Assembly: GCF_002394865.1 (NCBI RefSeq)
Contig: NZ_DGUZ01000021.1
Span: 236,814 to 300,813 of the forward strand
DNA from: Fibrobacter sp. UBA4297
GTDB taxonomy: Bacteria > Fibrobacterota > Fibrobacteria > Fibrobacterales > Fibrobacteraceae
Length of the DNA stretch: 64,000 nt
Direction of reading: 5' to 3'
The notes under the pieces: generated by a model
Told to the model about the DNA's origin: nothing
The model's database searches: none
The model's input: only the letters and a program-made list of their open reading frames with translations
Shown here: positions 15,189 through 23,669 of the stretch, piece after piece
Layout: each line of letters begins with the position of its first letter
Numbering within the stretch: the stretch's first letter is position 1
Position numbers and translations under genes: made by a program

Positions 15189-16493
15189 ATGAGTATTGCT
15201 ATTCCTCAACTGCCTAAGGGCACACGCGATTTTTACCCGGAAGCTGAACGCATCCAGAACTACATTTTTGACACATGGCGCAAGGTCGCCGAAAGCTTCG
15301 CCTACGAAGAATACGAAGGCCCGATGTTTGAACATCTGGAACTTTACACCGGAAAATCCGGCGAAGAAATTGTAAGCCAGCTTTACAACTTTAAGGACAA
15401 GGGCGACCGCGAAATTGCACTCCGCCCGGAAATGACGCCGACGCTCGCCCGCCTCGTAATCCAGAAGGCCCGCGAACTCAAGAAGCCGTTCAAGTGGTTC
15501 TCCATGCCGCGCCTATTCCGTTATGAAAAGGCACAGAAGGGTCGCCTCCGCGAATTCTTCCAGCTGAACATGGACATCATCGGTACCGAAAGCATCTACG
15601 CCGAAGCGGACTTGCTCGCCTCCATCGCAACGATGCTTCGCAAATTCGGCCTCAAGGACGCGGACTTTGCCATTGGCGTTTCGAGCCGCAAGCTCCTCGC
15701 CACCTACCTCGAAGAAATTGGCGCCCCGAACCCGGCGCTTGTTTACCCGGTTCTCGACCGTCGCTTGAAAATCGGCCCGGAAGCATTTGCCAAGGCACTT
15801 ACCGAAGCAGGCCTTTCCGAAGCTCAGATCAAGCAACTCGACGATTTCATGAGCTGCAAGTCTATCGAAGAAGTGCGCGCCACCGTGAAGAGCGAAAACG
15901 CAACCGCCGCCCTCAAGGAAATCGAAGACCTCTTTGCAACGCTTGCCGCAGCAGGCTTTAGCGAATGCGTGAACCTCGACCTTTCCATTGTGCGTGGCCT
16001 CGCCTACTACACGGGCATCGTGTTCGAAGTGTTCGACAAGGGTAAATCCATGCGCGCTATCGCTGGTGGTGGACGTTATGACAGCCTCACCGAAAAGCTC
16101 GGTGGCGACCGTATCCCGGGCGTTGGCTTTGGCATGGGCGACGTCGTGCTCGCCGACCTCCTCCGCGAACGTGGACTTTTGCCGAGCCCGAAGCAACATG
16201 TGGACTTCTACATCGCAAGCTTCACGAACGACATGAAGAAGATTTTCGAAACGGCCCAGGTGTTCCGCGCAAACGGCAACTCTGTTTCTCACCCGCTCGC
16301 CACCATGAAGATGGGCAAGCAGCTGGAACAGGCCAACTACCAGGGCGCAAGCATCGTCGTTTATGTCGATGGTGACAAGGCCCAAGCCGGTCAGTTTGAA
16401 TTCAAGGACCTCCGCGACGGCACCATGCACGTTGGCGACACTGCCGAAATCATCGCACGAAGCAAGCAAAACATCGAATCGAAAAAATCATAA
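15189..16493 (+). CDS. hisS: Histidyl-tRNA synthetase
   Basis: HisRS charges tRNA-His in the cytoplasm and is a class II synthetase. Motif 1 is near the N-terminus (KGTRDFYPEAERIQ; EGPMFEHLELY). Motif 2 is ALRPEMTPTLAR followed by MPRLFRYEKAQKGRLREFFQ. The HisA motif is RGLAYYTGIVFEVF, and motif 3 is in AIAGGGRYDSL..GVGFGMG. A C-terminal anticodon-binding domain begins near residue 335 (VDFYIASFTNDMKK). The length of 434 residues is normal. No strong ribosome binding site precedes the ATG. Confidence 0.96.
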   Translation: MSIAIPQLPKGTRDFYPEAERIQNYIFDTWRKVAESFAYEEYEGPMFEHLELYTGKSGEEIVSQLYNFKDKGDREIALRPEMTPTLARLVIQKARELKKPFKWFSMPRLFRYEKAQKGRLREFFQLNMDIIGTESIYAEADLLASIATMLRKFGLKDADFAIGVSSRKLLATYLEEIGAPNPALVYPVLDRRLKIGPEAFAKALTEAGLSEAQIKQLDDFMSCKSIEEVRATVKSENATAALKEIEDLFATLAAAGFSECVNLDLSIVRGLAYYTGIVFEVFDKGKSMRAIAGGGRYDSLTEKLGGDRIPGVGFGMGDVVLADLLRERGLLPSPKQHVDFYIASFTNDMKKIFETAQVFRANGNSVSHPLATMKMGKQLEQANYQGASIVVYVDGDKAQAGQFEFKDLRDGTMHVGDTAEIIARSKQNIESKKS

Positions 16494-16495
16494 AG

Positions 16496-16522
16496 GAGAT
16501 CCCCGGTCAAGCCGGGGATGAC
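16496..16522. repeat. dRS3-like palindrome between hisS and the surface-acylation operon
   Basis: GGAGATCCCCGG-TCAAG-CCGGGGATGAC is a near-perfect inverted repeat three bases after the hisS stop. It can form a 6-bp GC stem but lacks a T-run, so termination there would be weak. It may also space hisS from the next start. Confidence 0.65.
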
Positions 16523-16530
16523 ATCTCTGC

Positions 16531-18147
16531 ATGACTCCAGTAAAAGTACTACTCAGCATCATTTCCCTGTTCCTCGTCCTTGGATTGATGGCGCTAGCCT
16601 ACCCCGAAGACGGGATTCATGTCGGCGATACGACGCTCCGCTACCCGAAGCTTTCTCAAATCTTTGAAAAGGCAGAAACAACAACGGACTCCGCCGGAAA
16701 CAAGGTCAAAGTCGAACAGGTAGACCCCGAAGACGCCATCCGCCAGATGATGGAAGAGACCAAGGCGAAGCAGTTCGCCGCATTCTCCGACTCGCTCAAG
16801 TACTACGAGGATTTCTTCAAGGAAGGCCGTACGCGCTTTGACCTCCCGAACGATGATCTCACGTGGTTTGACAGATTCTTCCAGAGCCTCCTTGCAGCAA
16901 AGAAGGATTCGAGCGTGGTCCACGTCATCCATTACGGCGACTCGCAGCTCGAAGAAGACCGCATTTCGTCTACAATCCGCGAAGACTTGCAGACGGAGTT
17001 CGGCGGTAACGGTCCGGGCATGCTCCCTGCCGTGATGCATATTCCGTCGCAGTCAACATCGCAGTGGAACAACGGCGACTTGCAGCGCTACATCATCTTT
17101 GGACCCAAGGAAGAACACGCCACGCACAACCGCTATGGACCATTGGCCCAGGTGGGCGAACTTAACGGTTCTGCCGTTATCGGTGTCAAGAAGCGCGAAA
17201 GCCGCAAGGACATGTTCCCGCACGTTGGCGGCTACTCCACCATCAAGGTTCTTGCAAGCAACAGGGGTAGCCTCAAGCTCCGCCTCACCTATGAACATGA
17301 GGTCATGGAACAGGTTGGTACAAATGCTGACGGTTCTCCGAAGATCAAGACAAAAAACAAAAAAGAAACTGCAGCCGCTCCGGCCGTCGAAAAGTTCACG
17401 AAGCTGAACGTTTATACATGGAAGCTCCCGGACACGACCTCGAACATCAAGCTCTACCTGAGCGGGCGCACTGAAATTTATGCGATTTCAGTGGATGGCG
17501 CTTATGGTGTCGCTGTAGACAACGTAGCCATGCGCGGAAGTTCGGGCACGGTTTTCCACAAGATCGATAGCCAGCTTCTCGCTGAATCTTACAAGGCGAT
17601 GAACGCAAAGCTCATCATCATGGAATACGGCGGAAACATGGTCCCGAGCATGACGCCTAAGGTCCTAGACTGGAGTAAGAAACTCATTACCAGACAAATT
17701 CAGGCCGTCAAGAAGGCTAACCCGGATGCTGACATCGTGTTCATCGGCCCAGCAGATATGGCAAAACAAATTAACGGAAGATGGCAAACATACCCGGGCC
17801 TAGGCATCACCATCAAGATGCTTCGCGAAGTGGCCGCCGAAAATGGCCTTGCCTATTGGGATATGCACCGCGTGATGGGTGGCGAAGGTTCCATGATCAA
17901 GTGGGTCAAGAAGTCCCCACCGCTCGGCTTTACAGACCATGTGCACTTTACACGCCGCGGAGCCTCTTATATGGGCGACCTTTTCTGCTCATCGCTCCAC
18001 ATGTACTACGATTATTATTTGTTCCGCGACAGGCATGGCCTGAACGATTCGAAACTCAAGGACATCCGCAAGTTCTCGGACAAAAAACAGGCTAGCGCCG
18101 ACACAACTAAAGTAATTGATTTGAACAAAGAAAAGCTAAATCCTTAA
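16531..18147 (+). CDS. Membrane-anchored SGNH-type protein, probable surface O-acylation partner
   Basis: The 538-residue product begins with a hydrophobic anchor (VLLSIISLFLVLGLMALA) and otherwise faces the periplasm. SGNH hydrolase blocks are visible. Block I is VIHYGDSQLEEDR, with Ser138 as nucleophile. Block III is replaced by IMEYGGNMV around residue 370. Block V is TDHVHF, with Asp469 and His472. Such proteins next to MBOAT acyltransferases (as in PatA/PatB, AlgI/AlgJ/AlgX) move an acetyl group to a polysaccharide or peptidoglycan. A long insertion between blocks I and III (about 150-340) and a charged C-terminal tail are probably acceptor-binding. It is the first of three genes spaced by 19 and 26 bases. 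Confidence 0.85.
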   Translation: MTPVKVLLSIISLFLVLGLMALAYPEDGIHVGDTTLRYPKLSQIFEKAETTTDSAGNKVKVEQVDPEDAIRQMMEETKAKQFAAFSDSLKYYEDFFKEGRTRFDLPNDDLTWFDRFFQSLLAAKKDSSVVHVIHYGDSQLEEDRISSTIREDLQTEFGGNGPGMLPAVMHIPSQSTSQWNNGDLQRYIIFGPKEEHATHNRYGPLAQVGELNGSAVIGVKKRESRKDMFPHVGGYSTIKVLASNRGSLKLRLTYEHEVMEQVGTNADGSPKIKTKNKKETAAAPAVEKFTKLNVYTWKLPDTTSNIKLYLSGRTEIYAISVDGAYGVAVDNVAMRGSSGTVFHKIDSQLLAESYKAMNAKLIIMEYGGNMVPSMTPKVLDWSKKLITRQIQAVKKANPDADIVFIGPADMAKQINGRWQTYPGLGITIKMLREVAAENGLAYWDMHRVMGGEGSMIKWVKKSPPLGFTDHVHFTRRGASYMGDLFCSSLHMYYDYYLFRDRHGLNDSKLKDIRKFSDKKQASADTTKVIDLNKEKLNP

Positions 18148-18166
18148 ATACCGGAGGGGGTGTTAA

Positions 18167-20230
18167 GTGAAGAAAAAGCTTGCCGTCATTGCCGCCATAC
18201 TAGGCATTGTTAGCATGGGCTCCATGGTTTCTGCAAAGGACATGGAAATCACCCCAGGCTACTATGACGTTGACTTTACGAAATACGACTTTATCGATAC
18301 GTCTTTGAACACCATCCAGTTCCCGCAAGGGAGCGCAAGTTTCGAGCCGTTTTTCAAGAAGCTCGACACGCTCGTTTTCGAGAACAGGGGCAAGGTGCGC
18401 ATCCTCCACATTGGCGGTTCGCACTTGCAGGCAGACGTCATCTCGGGCCGCATCCGCGAACACCTGGTAAAGGAATATCCGGGTGCATCTGCAGGCCGCG
18501 GCTTCGTATTCCCGTATTCGGCAGCAAGGACAAACACCCCTGCAAGTTACGCTAGTTATTATAAAGGCATCTGGGACAAGAATAAGAACGTCCAGCACGA
18601 AATCACAAAACCGCTCGGACTCCTTGGCATTGCAGTAAGCACCCGCGACCCGCGTGCCGAAATCACGCTACTTTTGGACAAGTACAATAACGAACCCATC
18701 TGGGGCGAAACAAGCTTTAGAGTTTTCGGATATAGCGATAGCAACGACGTCGAACCAGTGCTCCGCATTGATTCCATGGACGTCTTTGGAACGTTTGACG
18801 CCTCTAGCCAGAGCTACGTTTTCACGAGTCCGCGCCCGATTGACACCATCCAGATTGCGTTCCGCTGGGCAGATACGACCAAGCAAGCCGAAGTCGCCGC
18901 GTTCATCACGGACTCGCTCTACAAGGATTCCGTTGCCCGCGCAGACTCGCTCGCCCGCGTCGCCGATTCACTGCGCATGGATTCGCTCGGCATTGCGCCC
19001 CCGCCAGCATCCTCTCAGCAAGCATCGCAAGTGGTCGCAGCAGATTCGATGTTCCAGGGCGACTGCGAAGACGTTCTCGACACGAACTGCCTGAACCGCG
19101 ACGAAGACATGCAAGCCGCATTGGATTCCGTTGCCGCAGATACGGTTCCGCCTCGCCCGCACTTTACGCTCACGGGTATCTTGGCAGAGAACAACGCGCC
19201 CGGCATCACGTACACGAACGTCGGCATCAACGGCGCCAAGGTCTCTAACTACTTTGAAGAAGCGTGCCCGCTCTTTGAAAAAGAAATGTCCTATTACAAG
19301 CCGGACCTCGTGATTTTCGCCATCGGCATTAACGATGCGAACGTCGAAGTATTTAACGACAAGGCTTTCCGTGAAGACTACGACATGCTCATCAAGCGCA
19401 TCCGCAAAGTGAGCCCAAAGACAGCTTTCATTTTCGAGACAAACAACGACTCTTACCGCAAGGTCCGCAAGAAAAAATACGTGCAGCACCCGAATGGCGA
19501 AGTCGCACGCAAAGCGTTCTTTATGCTCGCCGACAAGCACAAGGCTGGCGTTTGGGACAAGTTCTCCATCATGGGCGGGCTTGGTTCCATGGCCAAGTGG
19601 GAAAAAGCAGACCTCGCCAAGAAAGACAAGGTACACTTCAAGACTGCGGGCTATCAGTTGCTCGGTGACATGTTCTACAAGGCTTTGATGCAGGCCTACT
19701 TCGACCACATTGCAAGCCTCCCCGCCGAAGCTCCGGTCGTTGCACAGGCTAAACCCGCAGCAGCCCCGGCTCCGACTCCGGCACCAAAGACAATCCCGGC
19801 AGCATCGAGTGTAGCCCCGAAGGCGCAAGCCCCAACGGCAAAGACTGCTTCGAGCACAGCCACAACAGCTACTGCTACAGCACAAGCTCCGACAGTTCCA
19901 GCAAATGCAAAGACCGCAGCCACGATTCAAGCGAAAGTTGCCGCACCCGCACCAACGGCCGCTCCGACAAAACCGGCTGAAACCACTCCGGCAAAACCGG
20001 AAACAACCGCCAAAGCGGAAGTCGCAGCTAAGCAGCCCGCTGAAAAAACAGTCGCCCCTCCGCAAATGCCAAAGATTGCCGCAGCCGCACATAAAGATGT
20101 CCCAATGCCGGAAGTCGTAAAGCAAACCGCACAACCCGCACAGCCACAAATTCAAATTCCGCTGAAACCTCAAGCACAAGCAGCGGAAAAGCCAGTAACC
20201 CCAACACCTAACGCGCCAGACAAGAAATAA
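18167..20230 (+). CDS. Secreted SGNH-type protein with Ala/Pro-rich tail, second O-acylation partner
   Basis: Starts at a GTG preceded by GGAGGGGG and opens a signal peptide (cleavage near VSA at 21-23). Block I is ILHIGGSHLQADV with Ser85, block III is VIFAIGINDANVEV, and block V is DKVHFKTAGYQLLGD. All catalytic elements of an SGNH hydrolase are therefore present, in better form than in the preceding gene. A Ser/Asp/Ala-rich insertion lies at about 245-320. From about residue 520 the protein becomes an Ala/Pro/Thr/Lys-rich low-complexity tail of some 165 residues, suited to spanning or binding the cell wall. It probably works with the MBOAT protein downstream as the periplasmic transferase. 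Confidence 0.87.
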   Translation: MKKKLAVIAAILGIVSMGSMVSAKDMEITPGYYDVDFTKYDFIDTSLNTIQFPQGSASFEPFFKKLDTLVFENRGKVRILHIGGSHLQADVISGRIREHLVKEYPGASAGRGFVFPYSAARTNTPASYASYYKGIWDKNKNVQHEITKPLGLLGIAVSTRDPRAEITLLLDKYNNEPIWGETSFRVFGYSDSNDVEPVLRIDSMDVFGTFDASSQSYVFTSPRPIDTIQIAFRWADTTKQAEVAAFITDSLYKDSVARADSLARVADSLRMDSLGIAPPPASSQQASQVVAADSMFQGDCEDVLDTNCLNRDEDMQAALDSVAADTVPPRPHFTLTGILAENNAPGITYTNVGINGAKVSNYFEEACPLFEKEMSYYKPDLVIFAIGINDANVEVFNDKAFREDYDMLIKRIRKVSPKTAFIFETNNDSYRKVRKKKYVQHPNGEVARKAFFMLADKHKAGVWDKFSIMGGLGSMAKWEKADLAKKDKVHFKTAGYQLLGDMFYKALMQAYFDHIASLPAEAPVVAQAKPAAAPAPTPAPKTIPAASSVAPKAQAPTAKTASSTATTATATAQAPTVPANAKTAATIQAKVAAPAPTAAPTKPAETTPAKPETTAKAEVAAKQPAEKTVAPPQMPKIAAAAHKDVPMPEVVKQTAQPAQPQIQIPLKPQAQAAEKPVTPTPNAPDKK

Positions 20231-20256
20231 TTTTTCTAATTTACAAGCCCAAAATT

Positions 20257-22107
20257 ATGCTTGACTATATCATCCCCTACCTGACCCGCACATTCGCATT
20301 TGACCCGAACTCCCCGTTACTCTTCACCCAGTTCTATTTCTGGGGATTCTTCGCGGTCGTCTTCGCCATTTTCTCGCTAGTGCACAGCAAGCTTCTGCTC
20401 CGCAACGCGTTCCTGTTTGCGACGAGCTTGTTCTTCTACTACAAGACGAGCGGCAGCTACGTGTGCATCCTCATCTTCTGCGTGATAGCAAACTTCTTCA
20501 TCGGCAAGTGGATTGAGAAAGCAGAAGAAAAGTGGAAAAAGAAACTTTTGATGATTATAGTCGTGATTATCGACTTGCTGGTGCTCTGCTATTATAAATA
20601 CTCTTACTTTTTCCTGGACGCCCTTTATGACTTTACCGGCATCGAGCTCCACGTGTACAACTTCTTTGCTGCCGCAAGCAACGCCATGTTCGGTACGCAT
20701 TCGCTGGTCGATCAGATTATCCTCCCGGTGGGCATTTCGTTCTTCACGTTCCAGGCGATGAGTTATTGCATTGACATTTACCGCGGTAAGATCAAGGCCG
20801 TAGACAACATTTTGAACTTCGGCTTTTACCTCTCGTTCTTCCCGCAGCTCGTAGCTGGCCCGATTGTGCGTGCAGACAAGTTTGTACCGCAACTCTACAA
20901 GCCGTTTTTCCTCCCCCGCCGCGCTTTTGGCATGGCAGTATTCTGGATTTTGAACGGCCTAGCCAAGAAGATTATCTTGAGCGACTACCTCGCCACGAAC
21001 TTTGTGGACCGCGTTTTCGATACGCCGCTCCTCTTTACCGGCCTTGAAAACCTGATTGCCCTTTTCGCTTATTCGCTACAGGTTTACGCCGACTTCTCGG
21101 GTTACACGGATATCGCGATCGGCGTTGCCCTCCTCATGGGCTTCCGCCTGCCGCAGAACTTCAACAGCCCGTACAAGGCTAAGAGCCCGACCGAATTCTG
21201 GCGTCGTTGGCACATCAGCCTTTCTAGCTGGTGGCGCGATTACTTGTACATTCCCCTTGGCGGTAACAGAAACGCAACCGTCGGCACGTTTTTCTGGATG
21301 GGATTCTTGAGCCTTGTGGCCATCCTCCTTTCTGGCAGCATGTGGGTCGGTATTGCTCTCGGCGTGTTCTTCCTTTACATTGGCATTTTTGCTTACTTCA
21401 AGCCGGAATCCCGCAAGACGATTACCACGAACATGAACGCCATGGCAACGCAAATTGTCGGCGGTTGGTGGCATGGCGCTAGCTGGAACTTCATCATCTG
21501 GGGCGGTTTGAATGGTTTCGGACAAGTGTTCAACAAGCTCTGGGTGAAGCGCAGCGCAACGGTTCGTGCATCGATTGCTCTTGGTTTCTTTGCATTGAGT
21601 GCGATCCTCTACAAGCACTACACGATTCCTATATGTGCGATTACTGCAGTTTGGTTCGGCGTGCTTTTCGTGGGCATCTACTCGACCATCATTTATCATT
21701 TGTTCTGCCAAAAACAATTGCCGTGGCTCACGACCGCTTGGAATGTGACACTCACGTTTGTGTTCATCACGTTCACGCGTCTCTTCTTCCGCGCGGGTTC
21801 CAACCTTGACCCGGCAGAAGCAAACGAAGTCGCATGGAATACGGCTAAGAACATGGTCCACCAGATGGGTACCGCCTGGCGCTGGGACACGATTCTCCCG
21901 ATTGCATGGGAACACATCAATATCATCCTCGTGTTCATCGCTGGTATGCTTATCCACTGGATTCCGAAGAAGTTCAAGTCCCGCTACCGCATCACGTTTG
22001 CATCGCTCCCAATTCCGGCGATGATTGCCGTAACGGCGTTCATCATCTTCGTGATTTACCAGTTCATGAGCGCAGACAGTTGCCCGTTCATTTACTTCCA
22101 GTTCTAG
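20257..22107 (+). CDS. MBOAT-family O-acyltransferase (AlgI/PatA/DltB type)
   Basis: A 616-residue inner-membrane protein with about eleven hydrophobic segments. MBOAT proteins pass an acyl group (usually acetyl) across the membrane to a periplasmic partner. Family marks are LPVGISFFTFQAMSYCID, SFFPQLVAGPIVR, the charged loop SPTEFWRRWHISLSSWWRDY, and the catalytic His406 in GGWWHGASWNFIIWGGLNG. The sequence is AlgI-like in length and motif order. It is the last gene of a three-gene unit with two SGNH proteins and is followed by a strong terminator. The acceptor polymer is unknown; capsule, peptidoglycan or a surface glycan are all possible. Confidence 0.93.
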   Translation: MLDYIIPYLTRTFAFDPNSPLLFTQFYFWGFFAVVFAIFSLVHSKLLLRNAFLFATSLFFYYKTSGSYVCILIFCVIANFFIGKWIEKAEEKWKKKLLMIIVVIIDLLVLCYYKYSYFFLDALYDFTGIELHVYNFFAAASNAMFGTHSLVDQIILPVGISFFTFQAMSYCIDIYRGKIKAVDNILNFGFYLSFFPQLVAGPIVRADKFVPQLYKPFFLPRRAFGMAVFWILNGLAKKIILSDYLATNFVDRVFDTPLLFTGLENLIALFAYSLQVYADFSGYTDIAIGVALLMGFRLPQNFNSPYKAKSPTEFWRRWHISLSSWWRDYLYIPLGGNRNATVGTFFWMGFLSLVAILLSGSMWVGIALGVFFLYIGIFAYFKPESRKTITTNMNAMATQIVGGWWHGASWNFIIWGGLNGFGQVFNKLWVKRSATVRASIALGFFALSAILYKHYTIPICAITAVWFGVLFVGIYSTIIYHLFCQKQLPWLTTAWNVTLTFVFITFTRLFFRAGSNLDPAEANEVAWNTAKNMVHQMGTAWRWDTILPIAWEHINIILVFIAGMLIHWIPKKFKSRYRITFASLPIPAMIAVTAFIIFVIYQFMSADSCPFIYFQF

Positions 22108-22148
22108 TTATTGGTCAATGGTTATTAGTCATTAGTCAGTAGTCAATC
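22107..22148. repeat. Degenerate heptamer repeat (ATTAGTC-type)
   Basis: Six tandem seven-base units (ATTGGTC, AATGGTT, ATTAGTC, ATTAGTC, AGTAGTC, AATCG..) begin right at the MBOAT stop codon and end before the terminator. Confidence 0.75.
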
Positions 22149-22169
22149 GTTTGTAGCATTTCAATGTCA

Positions 22170-22197
22170 TCCCGCGAGATTCGCGGGATTTTTTTTG
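22170..22197 (+). terminator. Rho-independent terminator of the O-acylation operon
   Basis: ATCCCGCGA-GAT-TCGCGGGAT is a perfect stem of nine pairs with a three-base loop, followed by seven Ts. It lies 63 bases past the MBOAT stop. The stem is preceded by GTC, so it also resembles the reverse of the dRS3-like repeats. Confidence 0.88.
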
Positions 22198-22338
22198 CCC
22201 GCAATCCAACATTTTGGCCATTCTATCGTAATTTGAACGCACAAGCGTTTACCCAAATTTACAATAATATTACGTAAAAAATTTCTTGTTAATATCTCGT
22301 GAAAAAATATCCTAAATATAGTGACAAAACGAAAGAAA

Positions 22339-22367
22339 TTGAGTATTTTTTAGCCCATATATATAGA
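22339..22367 (+). promoter_or_regulatory. Possible sigma-70-type promoter of the M23/LysM gene
   Basis: TTGAGT and TATAGA are separated by exactly 17 bases. Transcription would start about seven bases after the -10 box, leaving only a few bases before the ATG at 22380. That would fit the absence of any ribosome binding site there. Based on sequence match only. Confidence 0.35.
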
Positions 22368-22379
22368 ACCCCTATTTTT

Positions 22380-23444
22380 ATGAAGATAAAAACTATACTC
22401 ATTGCAGGAGTCCTGCCGCTCGCCCTTTTTGCTAAAGATGACGATGTGGTCGGAAAAATTGTTCCTCGCCTCGTTGAATCCAGAAACACGGAACTGAACC
22501 AGCCTTTCGACGGGATCAATGAATTTGCGCCCGAAGCAGAATCTCCTTCCGTTGGAAAATTTTTCATCAACGAAAGTAATTTCGTCCATAAAAAGTCCAA
22601 AGCCCGCAAGTCGAAGGTAAGTACACCCGCTAAGGTGAACAAGACCGATAAAGTCGCGGTAAAGCCCGTTCTTGAATCCGCAAACCAAGACTCCATTGAC
22701 AGCATTAACCAAGACAGCCTTGAGACCGAAGAAGCAGTTCGCGAATACGCCGAAGCAGACGCGGACATCAAGGCGACGACCGATTCGGCTTCGACCGGCG
22801 CTCCAGAAAAGCTTTTCGTCCTCGACATGACGACGTCCATCATCCCGACGCAAAGCCGTCGTATCGCCGGCCACTACGGTCCGCGCAAGCACCGCATGCA
22901 CCGCGGTGTAGACCTCGGACTCTGCCATGGCGAAGACCGCACAATCGTCGCCGCATTCGCAGGCAAGGTCGTCAAGGTCAGGAACCAGGGCCGCCGCAAG
23001 GGTTATGGCCGCTACGTGATTTTGGACCACGGCAACGGACTTACAACTCTTTACGCCCATCTTGAACGCTGGAAGGTCAAAGTCGGCGACGAACTCCAGG
23101 CCGGCGATGTCATTGGCATCGGAGGCAATTCGGGCCGCTCGTTTGGAGCCCACTTGCACTTTGAAATGCGCTACAACGGCATCTACATCAACCCGGAAAC
23201 AGTCTATGACTTTGCGGAAGGCACTTTCAAAGACATTTCGGTCACGCTTGATACAGACAAGCTCCAAGAAATCGAAGCTGCCTACCAAAAGGAAATTGGC
23301 AAGAGCAAGTTCTATAAGGTTCGCCGTGGAGATTGCCTTGGAAAGATCGCCCACAAGTACGGCACGTCTGTCGAACACATCAAGCGCCTGAACAACCTCA
23401 AGTCGGACAACATCCGCCCAGGTCAAATACTCCGCTGCTCGTAA
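22380..23444 (+). CDS. Secreted M23 peptidase with C-terminal LysM domain
   Basis: The internal ATG at 22380 was chosen because it opens a signal peptide (MKIKTILIAGVLPLALFA); the longer frame begins with unlikely sequence. The 354-residue product has a disordered Ser/Asp/Lys-rich part to about residue 140. It is followed by a LytM/M23 zinc metallopeptidase domain (HYGPRKHRMHRGVDLG, with the first His/Asp pair, and GAHLHFEMRYNG, with the HxH motif). A LysM domain closes it (YKVRRGDCLGKIAHKYGTS..IRPGQILRC). All zinc ligands are present, so it should be an active peptidoglycan endopeptidase acting in the periplasm during growth or division. It is a single-gene unit with its own terminator. Confidence 0.92.
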   Translation: MKIKTILIAGVLPLALFAKDDDVVGKIVPRLVESRNTELNQPFDGINEFAPEAESPSVGKFFINESNFVHKKSKARKSKVSTPAKVNKTDKVAVKPVLESANQDSIDSINQDSLETEEAVREYAEADADIKATTDSASTGAPEKLFVLDMTTSIIPTQSRRIAGHYGPRKHRMHRGVDLGLCHGEDRTIVAAFAGKVVKVRNQGRRKGYGRYVILDHGNGLTTLYAHLERWKVKVGDELQAGDVIGIGGNSGRSFGAHLHFEMRYNGIYINPETVYDFAEGTFKDISVTLDTDKLQEIEAAYQKEIGKSKFYKVRRGDCLGKIAHKYGTSVEHIKRLNNLKSDNIRPGQILRCS

Positions 23445-23447
23445 GGA

Positions 23448-23492
23448 AGTGGTTAGTGGTTAGTGATTAGTAGACAGTAGTTAAGATTTAGT
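23448..23492. repeat. Degenerate heptamer repeat (GTTAGTG-type)
   Basis: GTGGTTAGTGGTTAGTGATTAG and following TAG-spaced words (TAGACAGTAGTTAAGATTTAG) lie just after the M23 gene stop and before its terminator. Period seven is clear in the first half. Confidence 0.75.
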
Positions 23493-23496
23493 AGAA

Positions 23497-23523
23497 AAGT
23501 CGCGCGGAAATGCGCGGCTTTTT
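23497..23523 (+). terminator. Rho-independent terminator of the M23/LysM gene
   Basis: GTCGCGC-GGAAAT-GCGCGGC forms a 7-bp stem with one G-U pair, preceded by AAAA and followed by TTTTTC. Confidence 0.82.
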
Positions 23524-23639
23524 CAATTACACGTGAAGCAAAACACCGAGCGGAAACGTGCGATTTTTTATTCCATGCGGTATAGCAGTCTGTGGAATGT
23601 GTCGCCAAAGCGGGCATTCCCCCCTTTATAACAAAATAG

Positions 23640-23669
23640 CAATATAACTATTAAACTAATAACTAGTAA
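23640..23669. repeat. Degenerate heptamer repeat (TAACTAT-type)
   Basis: AACTATTAAACTAATAACTAG and flanks are the complementary-strand form of the TTAGTTA repeats. They end at the stop codon of the minus-strand CLC gene. Confidence 0.6.

Noticed and set aside
18968..20179. 403-codon frame opposite the second SGNH gene, rich in Cys, Gly and Arg
   Set aside because: It is the antisense of the Ala/Pro-rich tail; composition is an artefact of the GC-rich low-complexity codons.
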